This document shows positions 34,859 through 45,720 of a stretch of 64,000 nucleotides of DNA, piece after piece (the first letter of the stretch is position 1; every line of letters starts with the position of its first letter). The notes below the pieces were generated by a model. That model made no database searches. It had not been told where the DNA came from and saw only the letters and a list, made by a program, of their open reading frames with translations. Location of the stretch: positions 62,001-126,000 of the forward strand of contig JACQYW010000005.1 in assembly GCA_016208015.1 (NCBI GenBank), in the 5' to 3' direction. The position numbers were made by a program, and so were the translations under genes. Source of the DNA: Nitrosomonadales bacterium (GTDB taxonomy: Bacteria; Pseudomonadota; Gammaproteobacteria; Burkholderiales; Gallionellaceae).

Positions 34859-36183
34859 CTCAGGGATTCGATCACTTTCACGGTGCGGTCGACGAGCAAT
34901 TGCAGCTCGTCTTCGCTGACCACATAAGGCGGCATGAAATATACCGTATTGCCCATGGGGCGCAACAATAATTCATGCTGCAATCCGAGGCTGAAACAAC
35001 GCTGCGCAAAATCGGCGTGCGGCGTTTCCACCTCGAATGCCCAGACCATGCCGGTGTTGCGGAAGTTCCGCACGGCGGGGTGTTCGCGCAACGGTTGGGC
35101 GATGCGGTTGAAGAACGCCGCCTTGGCGCGGTTGGCGTTGAGTACATCGTCCTGCGCGAAGATGTCCAGCGTGGCCAGCGCGGCGCGGCAGGCCAGCGGG
35201 TTGCCGGTGTAGGAATGCGAATGCAAAAAGCCGCGCGCGGTCTCGTCGGCGTAGAAAGCGCGGTAGATCTCGTCGGTCGTCATCACCACCGACAGCGGCA
35301 GGTAACCGCCGGTGATGCCCTTGGAGAGCAGCAGAAAATCAGGGCGGATATTCGCCTGTTCGCAGGCGAACAGGGTTCCGGTCCTGCCCATGCCGACGGC
35401 GATCTCGTCGGCGATCAGGTGCACGTCGTATCGAGAGCACAGCTCGCGCGCATGGCGCAGATAGGCTGCGTGATACATCGCCATTCCCGCCGCGCCCTGG
35501 ATCAGCGGTTCGACGATGAAAGCGGCGATGTGTTCGTGGTGCTGCTGCAGATGCTCGGCCAGTGCATCTGCACACCGCCACGCGTAACTTTCCGCGCTTT
35601 CCCCATGTTTGACATCGCGCCAGTCCGGGCTGGGCACGGTGGCATTCTGTCTGATCAGCGCACCATAGGCGTCGCGGAACAGCGCGACATCGGTCACCGA
35701 CAGCGCGCCCAAGGTTTCGCCGTGGTAGCTGTTCTGCAGGCTGATGAATTGCGTCTTCTGCGGTTTGCCGGTATTGCGCCAGTAGTGAGCGCTCATTTTG
35801 AGCGCGATCTCGGTGGCCGATGCGCCGTCCGAACCGTAGAAGCAATGTCCCAGTCCGGCGGGGGCGAGTTCGCGCAGCCTTTCCGAAAGCTGCACCACCG
35901 GCTCATGGGTGAAGCCTGCCAGCATCACATGTTCAAGCTTGCCAAGCTGGTCGGTGAGTGCAGCGTTAATGCGCGGGTTGCAATGGCCGAACAGATTGAC
36001 CCACCAGGAGCTGACCGTATCCAGATAGCGCTTGCCGTCGAGGTCGTACAACCACACGCCTTCACCGCGCGCGATGGGGACCAGCGGCAGTGTCTCGTGC
36101 CGTTTCATCTGGGTGCACGGGTGCCAGACGGCTGACAGGCTGCGGGAAAGGAGGTCTGAGGTGGCTGTCATGCGCGGAATCAT
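34855..36183 (-). CDS. bioA: Adenosylmethionine-8-amino-7-oxononanoate aminotransferase
   Basis: A 442-residue class III PLP-dependent aminotransferase of biotin synthesis that uses SAM as amino donor. Diagnostic are VWHPCTQM near the N-terminus, SSWWVNLFGHCNPRI, GSDGASATEIALKM, NSYHGETLGALSVTD, and Lys288 in LLSKGITGGYLPLS as the Schiff-base lysine. Two start codons, at 36183 and 36171, are possible and neither has a clear ribosome-binding site. No other biotin gene is in the window. Confidence 0.94.
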   Translation of the reverse strand: MIPRMTATSDLLSRSLSAVWHPCTQMKRHETLPLVPIARGEGVWLYDLDGKRYLDTVSSWWVNLFGHCNPRINAALTDQLGKLEHVMLAGFTHEPVVQLSERLRELAPAGLGHCFYGSDGASATEIALKMSAHYWRNTGKPQKTQFISLQNSYHGETLGALSVTDVALFRDAYGALIRQNATVPSPDWRDVKHGESAESYAWRCADALAEHLQQHHEHIAAFIVEPLIQGAAGMAMYHAAYLRHARELCSRYDVHLIADEIAVGMGRTGTLFACEQANIRPDFLLLSKGITGGYLPLSVVMTTDEIYRAFYADETARGFLHSHSYTGNPLACRAALATLDIFAQDDVLNANRAKAAFFNRIAQPLREHPAVRNFRNTGMVWAFEVETPHADFAQRCFSLGLQHELLLRPMGNTVYFMPPYVVSEDELQLLVDRTVKVIESLR

Positions 36184-36239
36184 AACGGACTTTGCGAAGA
36201 GTAAGATATGTATGTCGAGTCCATTTTCGGGAGGCTTCC

Positions 36240-37136
36240 ATGCGCATCTTGATCACAGGCGGGACGGGATTGATCGGCAGGCGTCTTTGCCGGGTGCTGC
36301 TGGCGGAAGGGCATGAAGTGACGGTGTTCAGCCGCAATCCCGGGTCAGTTGCACAGAAATGTGGTGCCGAGGTGCATGCCCTGGCAACGCTGGCCGATTG
36401 GACAGCGGACAAGGTATTCGATTCCGTCATCAATCTGGCAGGCGAACCCATCGTGGATGCGCGCTGGACGGAGCGGCGTAAACAAGTGCTGCGCGACAGC
36501 CGAATCGCGCTGACCGAAGAACTGGTGCGCCGTATCTCTGCCGCCGAACACAAGCCATCCGTATTGCTGAGCGGCTCGGCGATCGGCTATTACGGCGGTC
36601 GCGGCGATGAGATGCTGGAAGAAACTTCGGGAGCGGGTACGGACTTTCCCGCGCAACTCTGTGTGGATTGGGAGGCGGCAGCATTGGCAGCTGAAAAATA
36701 TGGTGTGCGCGTGTGCCTGTTGCGTACCGGCCTGATCCTGAGCAAGGACGGTGGCTTGCTCGGGCGCATGGTGACGCCGTTCAGGATGGGTATGGGCGCA
36801 CGGCTCGGCGACGGAAGACAATGGATGAGCTGGATACATATCGATGACTATGCCGAGCTGGTGTTGCGGCTGTTGCGCGATGAGCAGATGCGCGGCCCAT
36901 ACGACATGACATCGCCAGTGCCGGTTACCAACAAGGAATTCACGGCGACACTCGCCGCCGTGCTGCATCGCCCGGCAGCTTTCGTCGCCCCTGCATCGTT
37001 GTTGAAACTGAGCCTGGGCGAAGCCGCCAGTCTGCTGTTGGAAGGGCAGCGCGTGATGCCGAAACGAATGCTGGCAGCGGGGCAGGTCATCCGTTTCATA
37101 AAGCTGGAAGAAGCGCTGAAAGACCTTTACGGCTGA
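36240..37136 (+). CDS. TIGR01777-family NAD-dependent epimerase (YfcH-like)
   Basis: A 298-residue extended SDR protein. The cofactor loop is ITGGTGLIGRRL (residues 4-15). LSGSAIGYYGGRGDE and RTGLILSKDGGLLGRMVTPFRMGMG are diagnostic of the TIGR01777 family, as is the C-terminal helical domain. The E. coli member is YfcH, a predicted nucleotide-sugar epimerase of unknown substrate. GGGAGG precedes the ATG at 36240. It is divergent from bioA across 56 bases. Confidence 0.88.
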   Translation: MRILITGGTGLIGRRLCRVLLAEGHEVTVFSRNPGSVAQKCGAEVHALATLADWTADKVFDSVINLAGEPIVDARWTERRKQVLRDSRIALTEELVRRISAAEHKPSVLLSGSAIGYYGGRGDEMLEETSGAGTDFPAQLCVDWEAAALAAEKYGVRVCLLRTGLILSKDGGLLGRMVTPFRMGMGARLGDGRQWMSWIHIDDYAELVLRLLRDEQMRGPYDMTSPVPVTNKEFTATLAAVLHRPAAFVAPASLLKLSLGEAASLLLEGQRVMPKRMLAAGQVIRFIKLEEALKDLYG

Positions 37137-37169
37137 CAGGCCGCTCGGAAGAAGAAAGTTCAGATCGCC

Positions 37170-37196
37170 CTTGAAATAGCGTGGGGCAGCCCCTAT
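37170..37196 (+). promoter_or_regulatory. Sigma-32 heat-shock promoter of groESL
   Basis: CTTGAAA (37170-37176) and CCCCTAT (37190-37196) are spaced by 13 bases, matching the sigma-32 consensus CTTGAAA-N11-16-CCCCATNT. Confidence 0.85.
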
Positions 37197-37198
37197 CA

Positions 37199-37225
37199 TT
37201 AGCAGTCGCAGGTGGAGAGTGCTAA
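37199..37225 (+). promoter_or_regulatory. CIRCE operator (HrcA site) of groESL
   Basis: TTAGCAGTC-N9-GAGTGCTAA matches the CIRCE consensus TTAGCACTC-N9-GAGTGCTAA with one mismatch in the left arm. It begins two bases after the sigma-32 -10 element, where bound HrcA would block the promoter. hrcA itself is not in this window. Confidence 0.9.
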
Positions 37226-37273
37226 CCCTCCGCTTCCGCAATTAGTCAAATCACTGAATTTAGGAGAATAAGA

Positions 37274-37564
37274 ATGAAGATTCGTCCCTTGAGCGACCGT
37301 GTCATCGTCAAGCGTTTGGAAGCAGAAACCAAGACTGCATCTGGAATCATCATTCCCGATGCCGCTACCGAAAAGCCCGACCAAGGCGAAATCGTTGCCA
37401 TTGGCAACGGCAAAGTCGGTGACGACGGCAAGTTGCTGCCCATGAATGTGAAGGTCGGCGATCGCGTTCTGTTCGGCAAATATTCCGGTCAAGCCTTCAA
37501 GATCGACGGTCAGGAACTGTTGACCATGCGTGAAGACGACATCATCGGCGTAGTCGAGAAGTAA
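37274..37564 (+). CDS. groES: Co-chaperonin GroES
   Basis: A 96-residue co-chaperonin that caps GroEL. The N-terminus [14 protein letters not shown], the mobile loop ([18 protein letters not shown]) and the C-terminal strand [14 protein letters not shown] are all standard. AGGAG is well placed ahead of the ATG. It is the first gene of the groESL operon behind the sigma-32/CIRCE control region; groL follows after 99 bases. Confidence 0.98.
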   Translation: MKIRPLSDRVIVKRLEAETKTASGIIIPDAATEKPDQGEIVAIGNGKVGDDGKLLPMNVKVGDRVLFGKYSGQAFKIDGQELLTMREDDIIGVVEK

Positions 37565-37648
37565 TTTTCGCCAGTCGAACCATTCTTTCGGTGCAGGCAA
37601 ATGACAGGCGAAGTCCTGTTGTGATGCTGGACCTAGCAATACTAATGA

Positions 37649-39310
<1,662 letters not shown>

Positions 39311-39316
39311 TTTGAA

Positions 39317-39431
39317 CCTACTGCGCGGCTCGATTGCGGCGTTGCGCGGTGCTCGAAATCCTCATGTACTTTGAGTACATTCCGGTTTCTGTGCTCCGTG
39401 CGCCTTGCACTCAAACCGCTCGCTACGGTTC
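39317..39431. repeat. Dispersed imperfect palindrome, copy 2
   Basis: The second copy of the sequence at 26420-26535, beginning 7 bases after the groL stop. Its centre is ATGTACTTTGAGTACAT, and the arms are partly complementary, so transcripts could fold into a long hairpin. Confidence 0.8.
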
Positions 39432-39452
39432 AGGCGCTTGCAGCACCTAACA

Positions 39453-39482
39453 AACCCCGCTTGGTGCGGGGTTCGTTTTTTA
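39453..39482 (+). terminator. Rho-independent terminator after groESL
   Basis: The hairpin AACCCCGC-TTGGT-GCGGGGTT is followed by CGTTTTTTAT. It lies about 140 bases after the groL stop, beyond the dispersed repeat. Confidence 0.85.
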
Positions 39483-39557
39483 TATTGCCCGCAATGCGGC
39501 TTGCCGCTACAATGCGCGCCTTCGTTTTACCCACCCCGTCCGGGATGGGCACAAAGC

Positions 39558-39633
39558 GGCTCGGTAGCTCAGTTGGTAGAGCAGCGGATTGAAAATCCGC
39601 GTGTCGGTGGTTCGATTCCGCCCCGAGCCACCA
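39558..39633 (+). tRNA. tRNA-Phe (anticodon GAA)
   Basis: A 76-nt tRNA with encoded CCA. The acceptor pair GGCTCGG/CCGAGCC, the anticodon stem GCGGA/TCCGC around the loop TTGAAAA, and a T arm with GTTCGATTC are all intact. The last 18 bases are repeated 59 bp downstream. A short hairpin GCGTGC-GATA-GCACGC follows at 39640-39655. Confidence 0.97.
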
Positions 39634-39674
39634 GATTTCGCGTGCGATAGCACGCAAAATGGTGAGAAGGGGTG

Positions 39675-39692
39675 TTCCGCCCCGAGCCACCA
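39675..39692 (+). repeat. Duplicate of the tRNA-Phe 3' end (att-like remnant)
   Basis: TTCCGCCCCGAGCCACCA is identical to the last 18 bases of the tRNA-Phe gene (39616-39633). A repeated tRNA 3' end is the usual scar of an integrative element, but only 59 bp separate the copies, so any element is gone. A partly deleted second tRNA-Phe would leave the same trace. Confidence 0.7.
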
Positions 39693-39697
39693 AATAA

Positions 39698-39731
39698 TGA
39701 AAGAAGCCCGACCATGGTCGGGCTTCTTTCA
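39698..39731. terminator. Perfect 34-bp palindrome, probable terminator after tRNA-Phe
   Basis: TGAAAGAAGCCCGACCA is followed directly by its exact reverse complement, ending in a CTTCTTTC tract. It would form a strong hairpin on either strand and probably ends the tRNA-Phe transcript before the cyclase gene. Confidence 0.7.
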
Positions 39732-39819
39732 TTTCCAGCCCCGTTTTATCAAGCTATGGCATCATTACAGCGACAGGGTCGCATGGGGACGGCTTCGGTT
39801 CGTATCGGGGAGAACAAAC

Positions 39820-41862
39820 ATGGCCACTACGCCATTTTGGAAAAAGTTGCTGTTGCGCGGACACACGACTGTGCTTTCCTTGCTGCTTGCCGCGCTTTCC
39901 ATTTTCAGCGTCCTGTTTCTCTACTACACGCAGAATTCCTTTCTCGAAGCGTTCGAGGAGAAGACATACGATCTTCGCTTCAAGGTCATGCGCGGTCCAG
40001 TCGCGCCCGATCCGAACATCGCCATCATCACCATCGATGAAAAAAGCATTGCCGCACTCGGGCGTTACCCGTGGAGTCGCGATAACTATGCCCGGCTGAT
40101 CGACAGGCTGGCTGCGGCGAAAGCGAAGGCAGTGATGTTCGACGTCTTTTTCCCGGAACGGGAGAACGCAACGAACGACAGGCTGTTTGCCGCGGCGACG
40201 AAGCGTGCCGGGAATGTGGTGCTGGCGGTCGCTTTCAACTTCGATCAGGATGGGCGGGTAACGACTGTTACCCGCAGTCTGCCTGAGATCGAACGCGGCG
40301 CAATCGGGGTCGGACATATCAACCAGATGCCGGACGACGATGGCGTGATCCGTCGCATCCCGTTGCTGCTCGAGAAAGATGGCGTGCAGATTCCATCCTT
40401 GGGTTTGACGGGTGCCAGGCTGGCATTGGGCCTGAAGGATATTGCCCCGGGTGATTATGAAATCACATTGGGGGAGCGCAGCATCCCGGTGGACGATGAA
40501 TATCGGATGTGGATCAACTATGTCGGCGGTCCGGGCGCTTATCCATATTATTCTTTTATCGACGTGGTCGAAGGTCGCATTCCGGTCAGTGAACTGAAGG
40601 GCAAAATACTGTTCGTCGGCGCGACGGCGCTGGGCGTCTACGATATGCGCGTCACGCCTTTCCACAAGAACTCGCCCGGGGTGGAGCTGCACGCCACGGT
40701 GGCCGACAACATCATCAGCGAGCGTTACATCCGCCAGGGCGGCATGGAAGCGCTGATCGACATGGTGTTCATCGTGCTGATGGGCGCGCTGGCTTTCTTT
40801 CTGACGACCCGTCTGCGCCTGTATGGCGCGATACCCGCCACGGCGGTCCTGATGGCCGCTTATATCTGGTTTACCTATTACATGTTCGAGGCGGGGCAAT
40901 GGATCAACATGATCTATCCGGCTATGTCGGCGATCGTGGCAGTGCTGGTCGGCGGTGGCTTCCGTTATCTCGTGCTGGAGCGGGACGCGCGCGAGATGCG
41001 TTCGATGTTTTCCAGTTACCTTTCTCCCAAGCTGGTGGCCCGCCTGGAGAAAGATCCGGATGCGGCCAAGATCGGCGGCGACAACAAGGAAGTCACTGTT
41101 TTGTTCACCGATATCAAGGGGTTCACCACGTTCAGCGAGTCGCACCCGCCGCAGGAAGTGGTGTCGCGCCTGAACGGCTATCTGGGGGCGATGGTGCAGG
41201 TGATCGAGCAGCATGACGGCACCATCGACAAGTTCATCGGCGACGGCATCATGGCTTACTGGGGGGCGCCGCTGGCGCAGCCCGACCATGCCAGGCTGGC
41301 GATCGATTGCATCAAGGCGATCAACAAGCGTATGGGCGAGCTTCGCGCCCAATGGCAGGCGGAAGGTCTGGAGCCGTTCACTATCCGTGGCGGTGTGCAG
41401 TCGGGGGAAGTGGTGGCGGGTAACGTGGGGTTGGCTGGCAAGAAGATGGAATACACGGTCATCGGCGATACGGTGAACCAGGCCGCGCGGCTGGAAGGAA
41501 CGGCGAAATATTATGGCGTGGCCTATCTGGTGGGTGAAGATACCTATCAAAGAACCCGCGAAATCTGCCGATACAGGGAGTTGGACAAGATACGCGTGGT
41601 GGGCAAACAATTACCCGTTACAATCTACGAGCCGCTGGAAGGGTTGTCCATGCTGGACGAGACGCCAGCACGAAACTTTGAAGCTGCGCTGGCTTTGTAC
41701 CGGGCGAGAGTATGGGAGAAGGCGCGCGCTACCTTTATGACGGTACTGGATATCGCGCCTGAGGATAAACCCAGTAAAATATACATCGAGCGTTGCGAAT
41801 ACTTCATGCAGAGTCCGCCCCCAGAGGGATGGGATGGGGTGTTCAACCGGGCAGAAAAATAA
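39820..41862 (+). CDS. CHASE2-domain adenylate/guanylate cyclase
   Basis: A 680-residue membrane enzyme. An N-terminal membrane segment (about 16-38) leads into a periplasmic CHASE2 sensor domain (about 40-300), then three membrane segments (about 308-390) and a class III nucleotide cyclase domain (about 420-600). The metal-binding aspartates are Asp431 (LFTDIKGFT) and Asp475 (FIGDGIMAYWG), and EYTVIGDTVNQAARLEG is the substrate-binding region. A short helical, TPR-like tail ends the protein. It should make cAMP in response to an unknown periplasmic signal. The ATG at 39820 follows GGGGAG. It is 71 bases ahead of the NHL/transglutaminase gene, probably one operon. Confidence 0.9.
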   Translation: MATTPFWKKLLLRGHTTVLSLLLAALSIFSVLFLYYTQNSFLEAFEEKTYDLRFKVMRGPVAPDPNIAIITIDEKSIAALGRYPWSRDNYARLIDRLAAAKAKAVMFDVFFPERENATNDRLFAAATKRAGNVVLAVAFNFDQDGRVTTVTRSLPEIERGAIGVGHINQMPDDDGVIRRIPLLLEKDGVQIPSLGLTGARLALGLKDIAPGDYEITLGERSIPVDDEYRMWINYVGGPGAYPYYSFIDVVEGRIPVSELKGKILFVGATALGVYDMRVTPFHKNSPGVELHATVADNIISERYIRQGGMEALIDMVFIVLMGALAFFLTTRLRLYGAIPATAVLMAAYIWFTYYMFEAGQWINMIYPAMSAIVAVLVGGGFRYLVLERDAREMRSMFSSYLSPKLVARLEKDPDAAKIGGDNKEVTVLFTDIKGFTTFSESHPPQEVVSRLNGYLGAMVQVIEQHDGTIDKFIGDGIMAYWGAPLAQPDHARLAIDCIKAINKRMGELRAQWQAEGLEPFTIRGGVQSGEVVAGNVGLAGKKMEYTVIGDTVNQAARLEGTAKYYGVAYLVGEDTYQRTREICRYRELDKIRVVGKQLPVTIYEPLEGLSMLDETPARNFEAALALYRARVWEKARATFMTVLDIAPEDKPSKIYIERCEYFMQSPPPEGWDGVFNRAEK

Positions 41863-41933
41863 GGGTCGCCGATATAAACGACCGGGGTGCACCCCGGGTC
41901 GGGACAAATCACCATTCGGAATAGGTCAGGGAC

Positions 41934-44900
41934 ATGCGAAACATATTCATCGTAATTTCACTATTGCTTGTCACTTCGGGCGCCTGCGCGGCGGATGCCG
42001 GGATGGGTTCGACCAATGGATTCTCCAAGGCCGACTTTCGTAGCGAGATCGCCTCTGCCAGGATGCTCAAATTGCTGGGAGTGGGAGGCGGTAATCTGTA
42101 TATCGCCAAGCAGGATGGTTCGGTCGAGGTCGTGGACAAAGAAGGCAAAGCGGTGCTGACACTGGCAGCGAAGAGCGGAGCCGCTGAATTACTCAAGCAT
42201 CCCGAAGCGGTCGCCGTGTCCGGCGAGACCGTCTATGTGGTGGATAGCGGAACGGAACAAGTGGTCATGTATGCCTTGGCCAGCGGCAAGTATCAGGGCA
42301 GTTTCGGCAGCAAGGCCAGCGGTCTGGTTGGGGATTTCTTGCTTGACGAACCCCAGGGTATCGCCGTACATGAGGGTGTGGTGTACGTCGCGGATACAGG
42401 CAACGAGCGGATACAGTTGTTCGGCATCAACGGTGTATTTCTGACCACGCTGGCGCTGAGCGGTTCGGCAGGCATGGAAAAGGAGTACAAACTGGGAGAG
42501 CCAGCGGATATCGCGGTGGACACGGAAGGACGAATCTATGTCCGTGATGAGGACACCAAGACGGTCAAGGTGTATGGGCCGAATGGTGCATATTTGCGCG
42601 CGCTACCCAAGACCGGCAAGCCGGTCGCCTTGTACGTGGCTGAGGACGGCATCTATGTGGCGGATGAAGGCAGTTTCGCCATCCTGAAATATGATTTCGA
42701 CTTTAACCTGGCGTACAGCTTCGGTTCGAATGGCGAGGGCAAAGCGCAGTTCAAGAGCCTGTCCGGCCTGGCGGTGGACAAGGCGCAGCAGGTGTACGTC
42801 GGCGACAGCAAGAAATCACTGATCGATGCCTTTGTGGTCGAGGCCGGAAAAGCACTGGAGCCGCTGCCCAAAGCGGCAGGAAGAGCGTCGGTGAAATGGT
42901 TGGAGAGCATCCCTGCAGAGGTGGAGCAACTTGCCTGGGATGGCAAAGAGACTTTCTATGCGGTGAGCAAAGACAAGAAAGGCCTGCAGATGATCCGCAA
43001 GGGGGCGGTCGCAGGCTCGATCAAGCTGGACGACATGCAGTTATCTGCCGTGACTGTAGATAAAACAGGTGCGATCTGGGTGTTGGATAGCCAGGGGCGA
43101 CGTGCGGTGAAACTGGATGAATCGGGCAAAGTGCTTTTGACTTTCGGTAGCAGTGGCAGCGGTGCCGGACAGTTCAGGGACCCCGCCGCGATTGCAGTAT
43201 CGACTTCCGGCATGGTGTTCGTGGCGGACCGTTCCAACCATAACGTTCAGATATTCCGCGGCGACGGTGTGTTCCTGAATGCATTGAACGGGGAGAATTC
43301 CGGTAAATTGAGCACGCCTGTCTCCATGGCATTCGACCAGCGCGATAATCTGTACATCCTGGATGAATCGCGCAAAACCATACTGGCCTATTCTTCGGGC
43401 GGACAATCATTGGGCGAATTCGGCAGGAACAAGGAGGGCGTCAGTCTGTTGTCCGATCCCGTAGCATTACTCGCGGCCAATGACGAAGTACTGGTGCTGG
43501 ATAACAATCAGGTCAAAGTGTTCTCGCCCAAGGGGCAATTGCTGCGCTCGTTTGGCGCCAAGGGATCCGGCGTCGGCGGGTTCAATGAGCCGGTCGCCAT
43601 CGCGCACGGCGGCGGCTCCAATCTGCTGATCTCGGATCGCGGTAACAAGCGCATCCAGGCATTGGCGACACTGTATAAACCCGAGGCGCCGCAGCAACTC
43701 ACGGCGCAGAGCAGGGTGCATTCCATCGAATTGCACTGGGCGCAGGCGAGTTCGCCCTTCATCAAGCAGTACCGCATCTACCGCTCGAAGAGCGAGAGCG
43801 GCGGCTTCGTTCAAGTGGGTACGAATGCCGCCAATCAGTTCGTGGATACAGAGCTGGATGCCGATGTGCGCTACTACTATCGCGTAGGCAGCGAGACGCA
43901 TTTCGGCTATGAGGGCGCGACCAGCGCCGTGGTGAGCGGAGTACCGTCCAAATATGTTCCGCCAGCGCTGACAGCCATCCAGGTGGAAACCACGCCCTGG
44001 CAGGTCAAGATGAGCTGGACGGCGGCGGATACCAAGTATTTCGGCGCCTACCGCATCTACCAGAAAGAGGGCGAGGCCTACACCAAGATCGGCGAAGTGA
44101 CGCAGCCGGAATTCATCAAGGATGCACTGCTACCCGAGACCAAGTATACCTATTCCGTTTCGATATTCAGCAGTGACGGCACGGAATCGGAAAAAGTCTC
44201 CGTCGAGGCGATCACACAAGTGTTCAATCGTCCGCCGCTGGAGATCGACGTGGTGCAGTTGCGCGATGTGTTCTCGAATTCATACAAGATCTATGAGCGC
44301 GACGGCATCGGTCGGATCAAGCTGACCAACAATACCAACAAGAGCATGGAGCGTCTCAAGGTCACTTTCCAGCTGAAGGACTTCATGGATTTTCCGACCG
44401 AGGCCAAGCTGGACAAATTGTTGCCCGGCCAGAGCGAGGAAGTCGCGCTCAAGGCGGTGTTCAACAACAGCATCCTGACGCTGACCGAGGATAGTTCGGT
44501 ACAGGCGCTCATCGAGGCCAGCTATTTCGAGAATGGTAAACGCGTCACCTTCAACAAGAATCCGACCGTGAATGTGTATGACAAGCACCGGTTGACTTGG
44601 GACGAGCGTGGTCGTTTTGCCACCTTCGTCACGCCGAAGGACACTCCGCTCATCAATCTGGGACGCTCGGTGGCAACCCAGTTCAAGGAAACCAAAGACG
44701 AGGCGCAATTGGCGGCCGCGCTGTTCGACATGCTGGGCGTGTACGGCATGACTTATATCCAGGACCCGAGCAATCCCTATCAGGTGAGTTCCGGCAAGGT
44801 GAATACGGTCGACTATATCCAGTTCCCGCGCGAGACGCTGGAGCGCAAGTCCGGTGATTGCGACGACCTGGTGGCGTTCTATTCCTCGGCGCTGGAGGGC

Positions 44901-45671
44901 ATGGGTATCAGCACGCGCGTGGTCGAGGTGCCGGGGCATATGTTCATGATGTTCTCCACCGGCATCGCAGCCGACGACGACAGTTACACCATGGATAACA
45001 TGTATGTGATCCATGAGGACCAGTTATGGATCCCGGTCGAGACCACGCTGGTCGGCAACGCCTTCATCAAGGCATGGGAAAAGGGGGCGGCTGCCTATTA
45101 CAAGTGGAAGGACAAGGGCCTGACCGTGCTGGATGTGCATGCCGAGTGGGAGATCTATAAACCCGCGAGCCTGCCAGCCGCGACAGCGAAACAGAGCGAG
45201 ATATCGCGCGCCGAGATCGAAAAGAAATTCCCCAGCGATCACATGTCGGTATTGAAGATCAGTTCGCAGACCAAGACGCGACGCTATCTCAATGCGCTCA
45301 AGAAGAATCCTGCCGATGTCGAAGCGCAACTGCAGATGGGCATCATCCTGGCCAAGGCCGGAGATCGCAAGGAAGCGATGAAGTATTTCGACAAGGTACT
45401 CACCCTGCAACCGAAGAATGCGGCCGCCATGAATAACCGCGGCAATATCTTCATGATCGAAGACAAGCATGCCGAGGCGCAAAAGGCATACTTGGCGGCG
45501 ACGCAGATTACCCCCAAAGATGCGCATCTGTGGGTGAATCTGGCACGGGCCTACAAGGCCACCAATGACACCAAGAAGGCCAAGGCTGCATTCATCAAAG
45601 CGCAAGGCATTGATCCGGCAGTCAAAGAACAGCACCGCGCATTGGCATTGGAACTATTGAATGCGCTTTAA
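41934..45671 (+). CDS. Large exported NHL-repeat / fibronectin III / transglutaminase-like / TPR protein
   Basis: A 1245-residue protein with a signal peptide (cleavage near GACAADA). Residues about 40-580 contain roughly ten NHL-type repeats (for example LDEPQGIAVHEGVVYVADTG, DPAAIAVSTSGMVFVADRS), enough for one or two beta-propellers. Two fibronectin type III domains (about 583-775) follow, then a beta-rich module. Next is a transglutaminase-like domain with Cys976 (SGDCDDL), His1002 (PGHMFMMF) and acidic candidates near 1024-1032. C-terminal TPRs (about 1110-1245) end the protein. The combination suggests a secreted or periplasmic peptidase or cross-linking enzyme on a binding platform; no family name is known to me. 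It stands between a CHASE2 cyclase and a small exported protein. Confidence 0.85.
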   Translation: MRNIFIVISLLLVTSGACAADAGMGSTNGFSKADFRSEIASARMLKLLGVGGGNLYIAKQDGSVEVVDKEGKAVLTLAAKSGAAELLKHPEAVAVSGETVYVVDSGTEQVVMYALASGKYQGSFGSKASGLVGDFLLDEPQGIAVHEGVVYVADTGNERIQLFGINGVFLTTLALSGSAGMEKEYKLGEPADIAVDTEGRIYVRDEDTKTVKVYGPNGAYLRALPKTGKPVALYVAEDGIYVADEGSFAILKYDFDFNLAYSFGSNGEGKAQFKSLSGLAVDKAQQVYVGDSKKSLIDAFVVEAGKALEPLPKAAGRASVKWLESIPAEVEQLAWDGKETFYAVSKDKKGLQMIRKGAVAGSIKLDDMQLSAVTVDKTGAIWVLDSQGRRAVKLDESGKVLLTFGSSGSGAGQFRDPAAIAVSTSGMVFVADRSNHNVQIFRGDGVFLNALNGENSGKLSTPVSMAFDQRDNLYILDESRKTILAYSSGGQSLGEFGRNKEGVSLLSDPVALLAANDEVLVLDNNQVKVFSPKGQLLRSFGAKGSGVGGFNEPVAIAHGGGSNLLISDRGNKRIQALATLYKPEAPQQLTAQSRVHSIELHWAQASSPFIKQYRIYRSKSESGGFVQVGTNAANQFVDTELDADVRYYYRVGSETHFGYEGATSAVVSGVPSKYVPPALTAIQVETTPWQVKMSWTAADTKYFGAYRIYQKEGEAYTKIGEVTQPEFIKDALLPETKYTYSVSIFSSDGTESEKVSVEAITQVFNRPPLEIDVVQLRDVFSNSYKIYERDGIGRIKLTNNTNKSMERLKVTFQLKDFMDFPTEAKLDKLLPGQSEEVALKAVFNNSILTLTEDSSVQALIEASYFENGKRVTFNKNPTVNVYDKHRLTWDERGRFATFVTPKDTPLINLGRSVATQFKETKDEAQLAAALFDMLGVYGMTYIQDPSNPYQVSSGKVNTVDYIQFPRETLERKSGDCDDLVAFYSSALEGMGISTRVVEVPGHMFMMFSTGIAADDDSYTMDNMYVIHEDQLWIPVETTLVGNAFIKAWEKGAAAYYKWKDKGLTVLDVHAEWEIYKPASLPAATAKQSEISRAEIEKKFPSDHMSVLKISSQTKTRRYLNALKKNPADVEAQLQMGIILAKAGDRKEAMKYFDKVLTLQPKNAAAMNNRGNIFMIEDKHAEAQKAYLAATQITPKDAHLWVNLARAYKATNDTKKAKAAFIKAQGIDPAVKEQHRALALELLNAL

Positions 45672-45720
45672 GTCGGATGTAACGTTGCACCATGTAGCAA
45701 CCTTAACCAAGGAGATTCAC

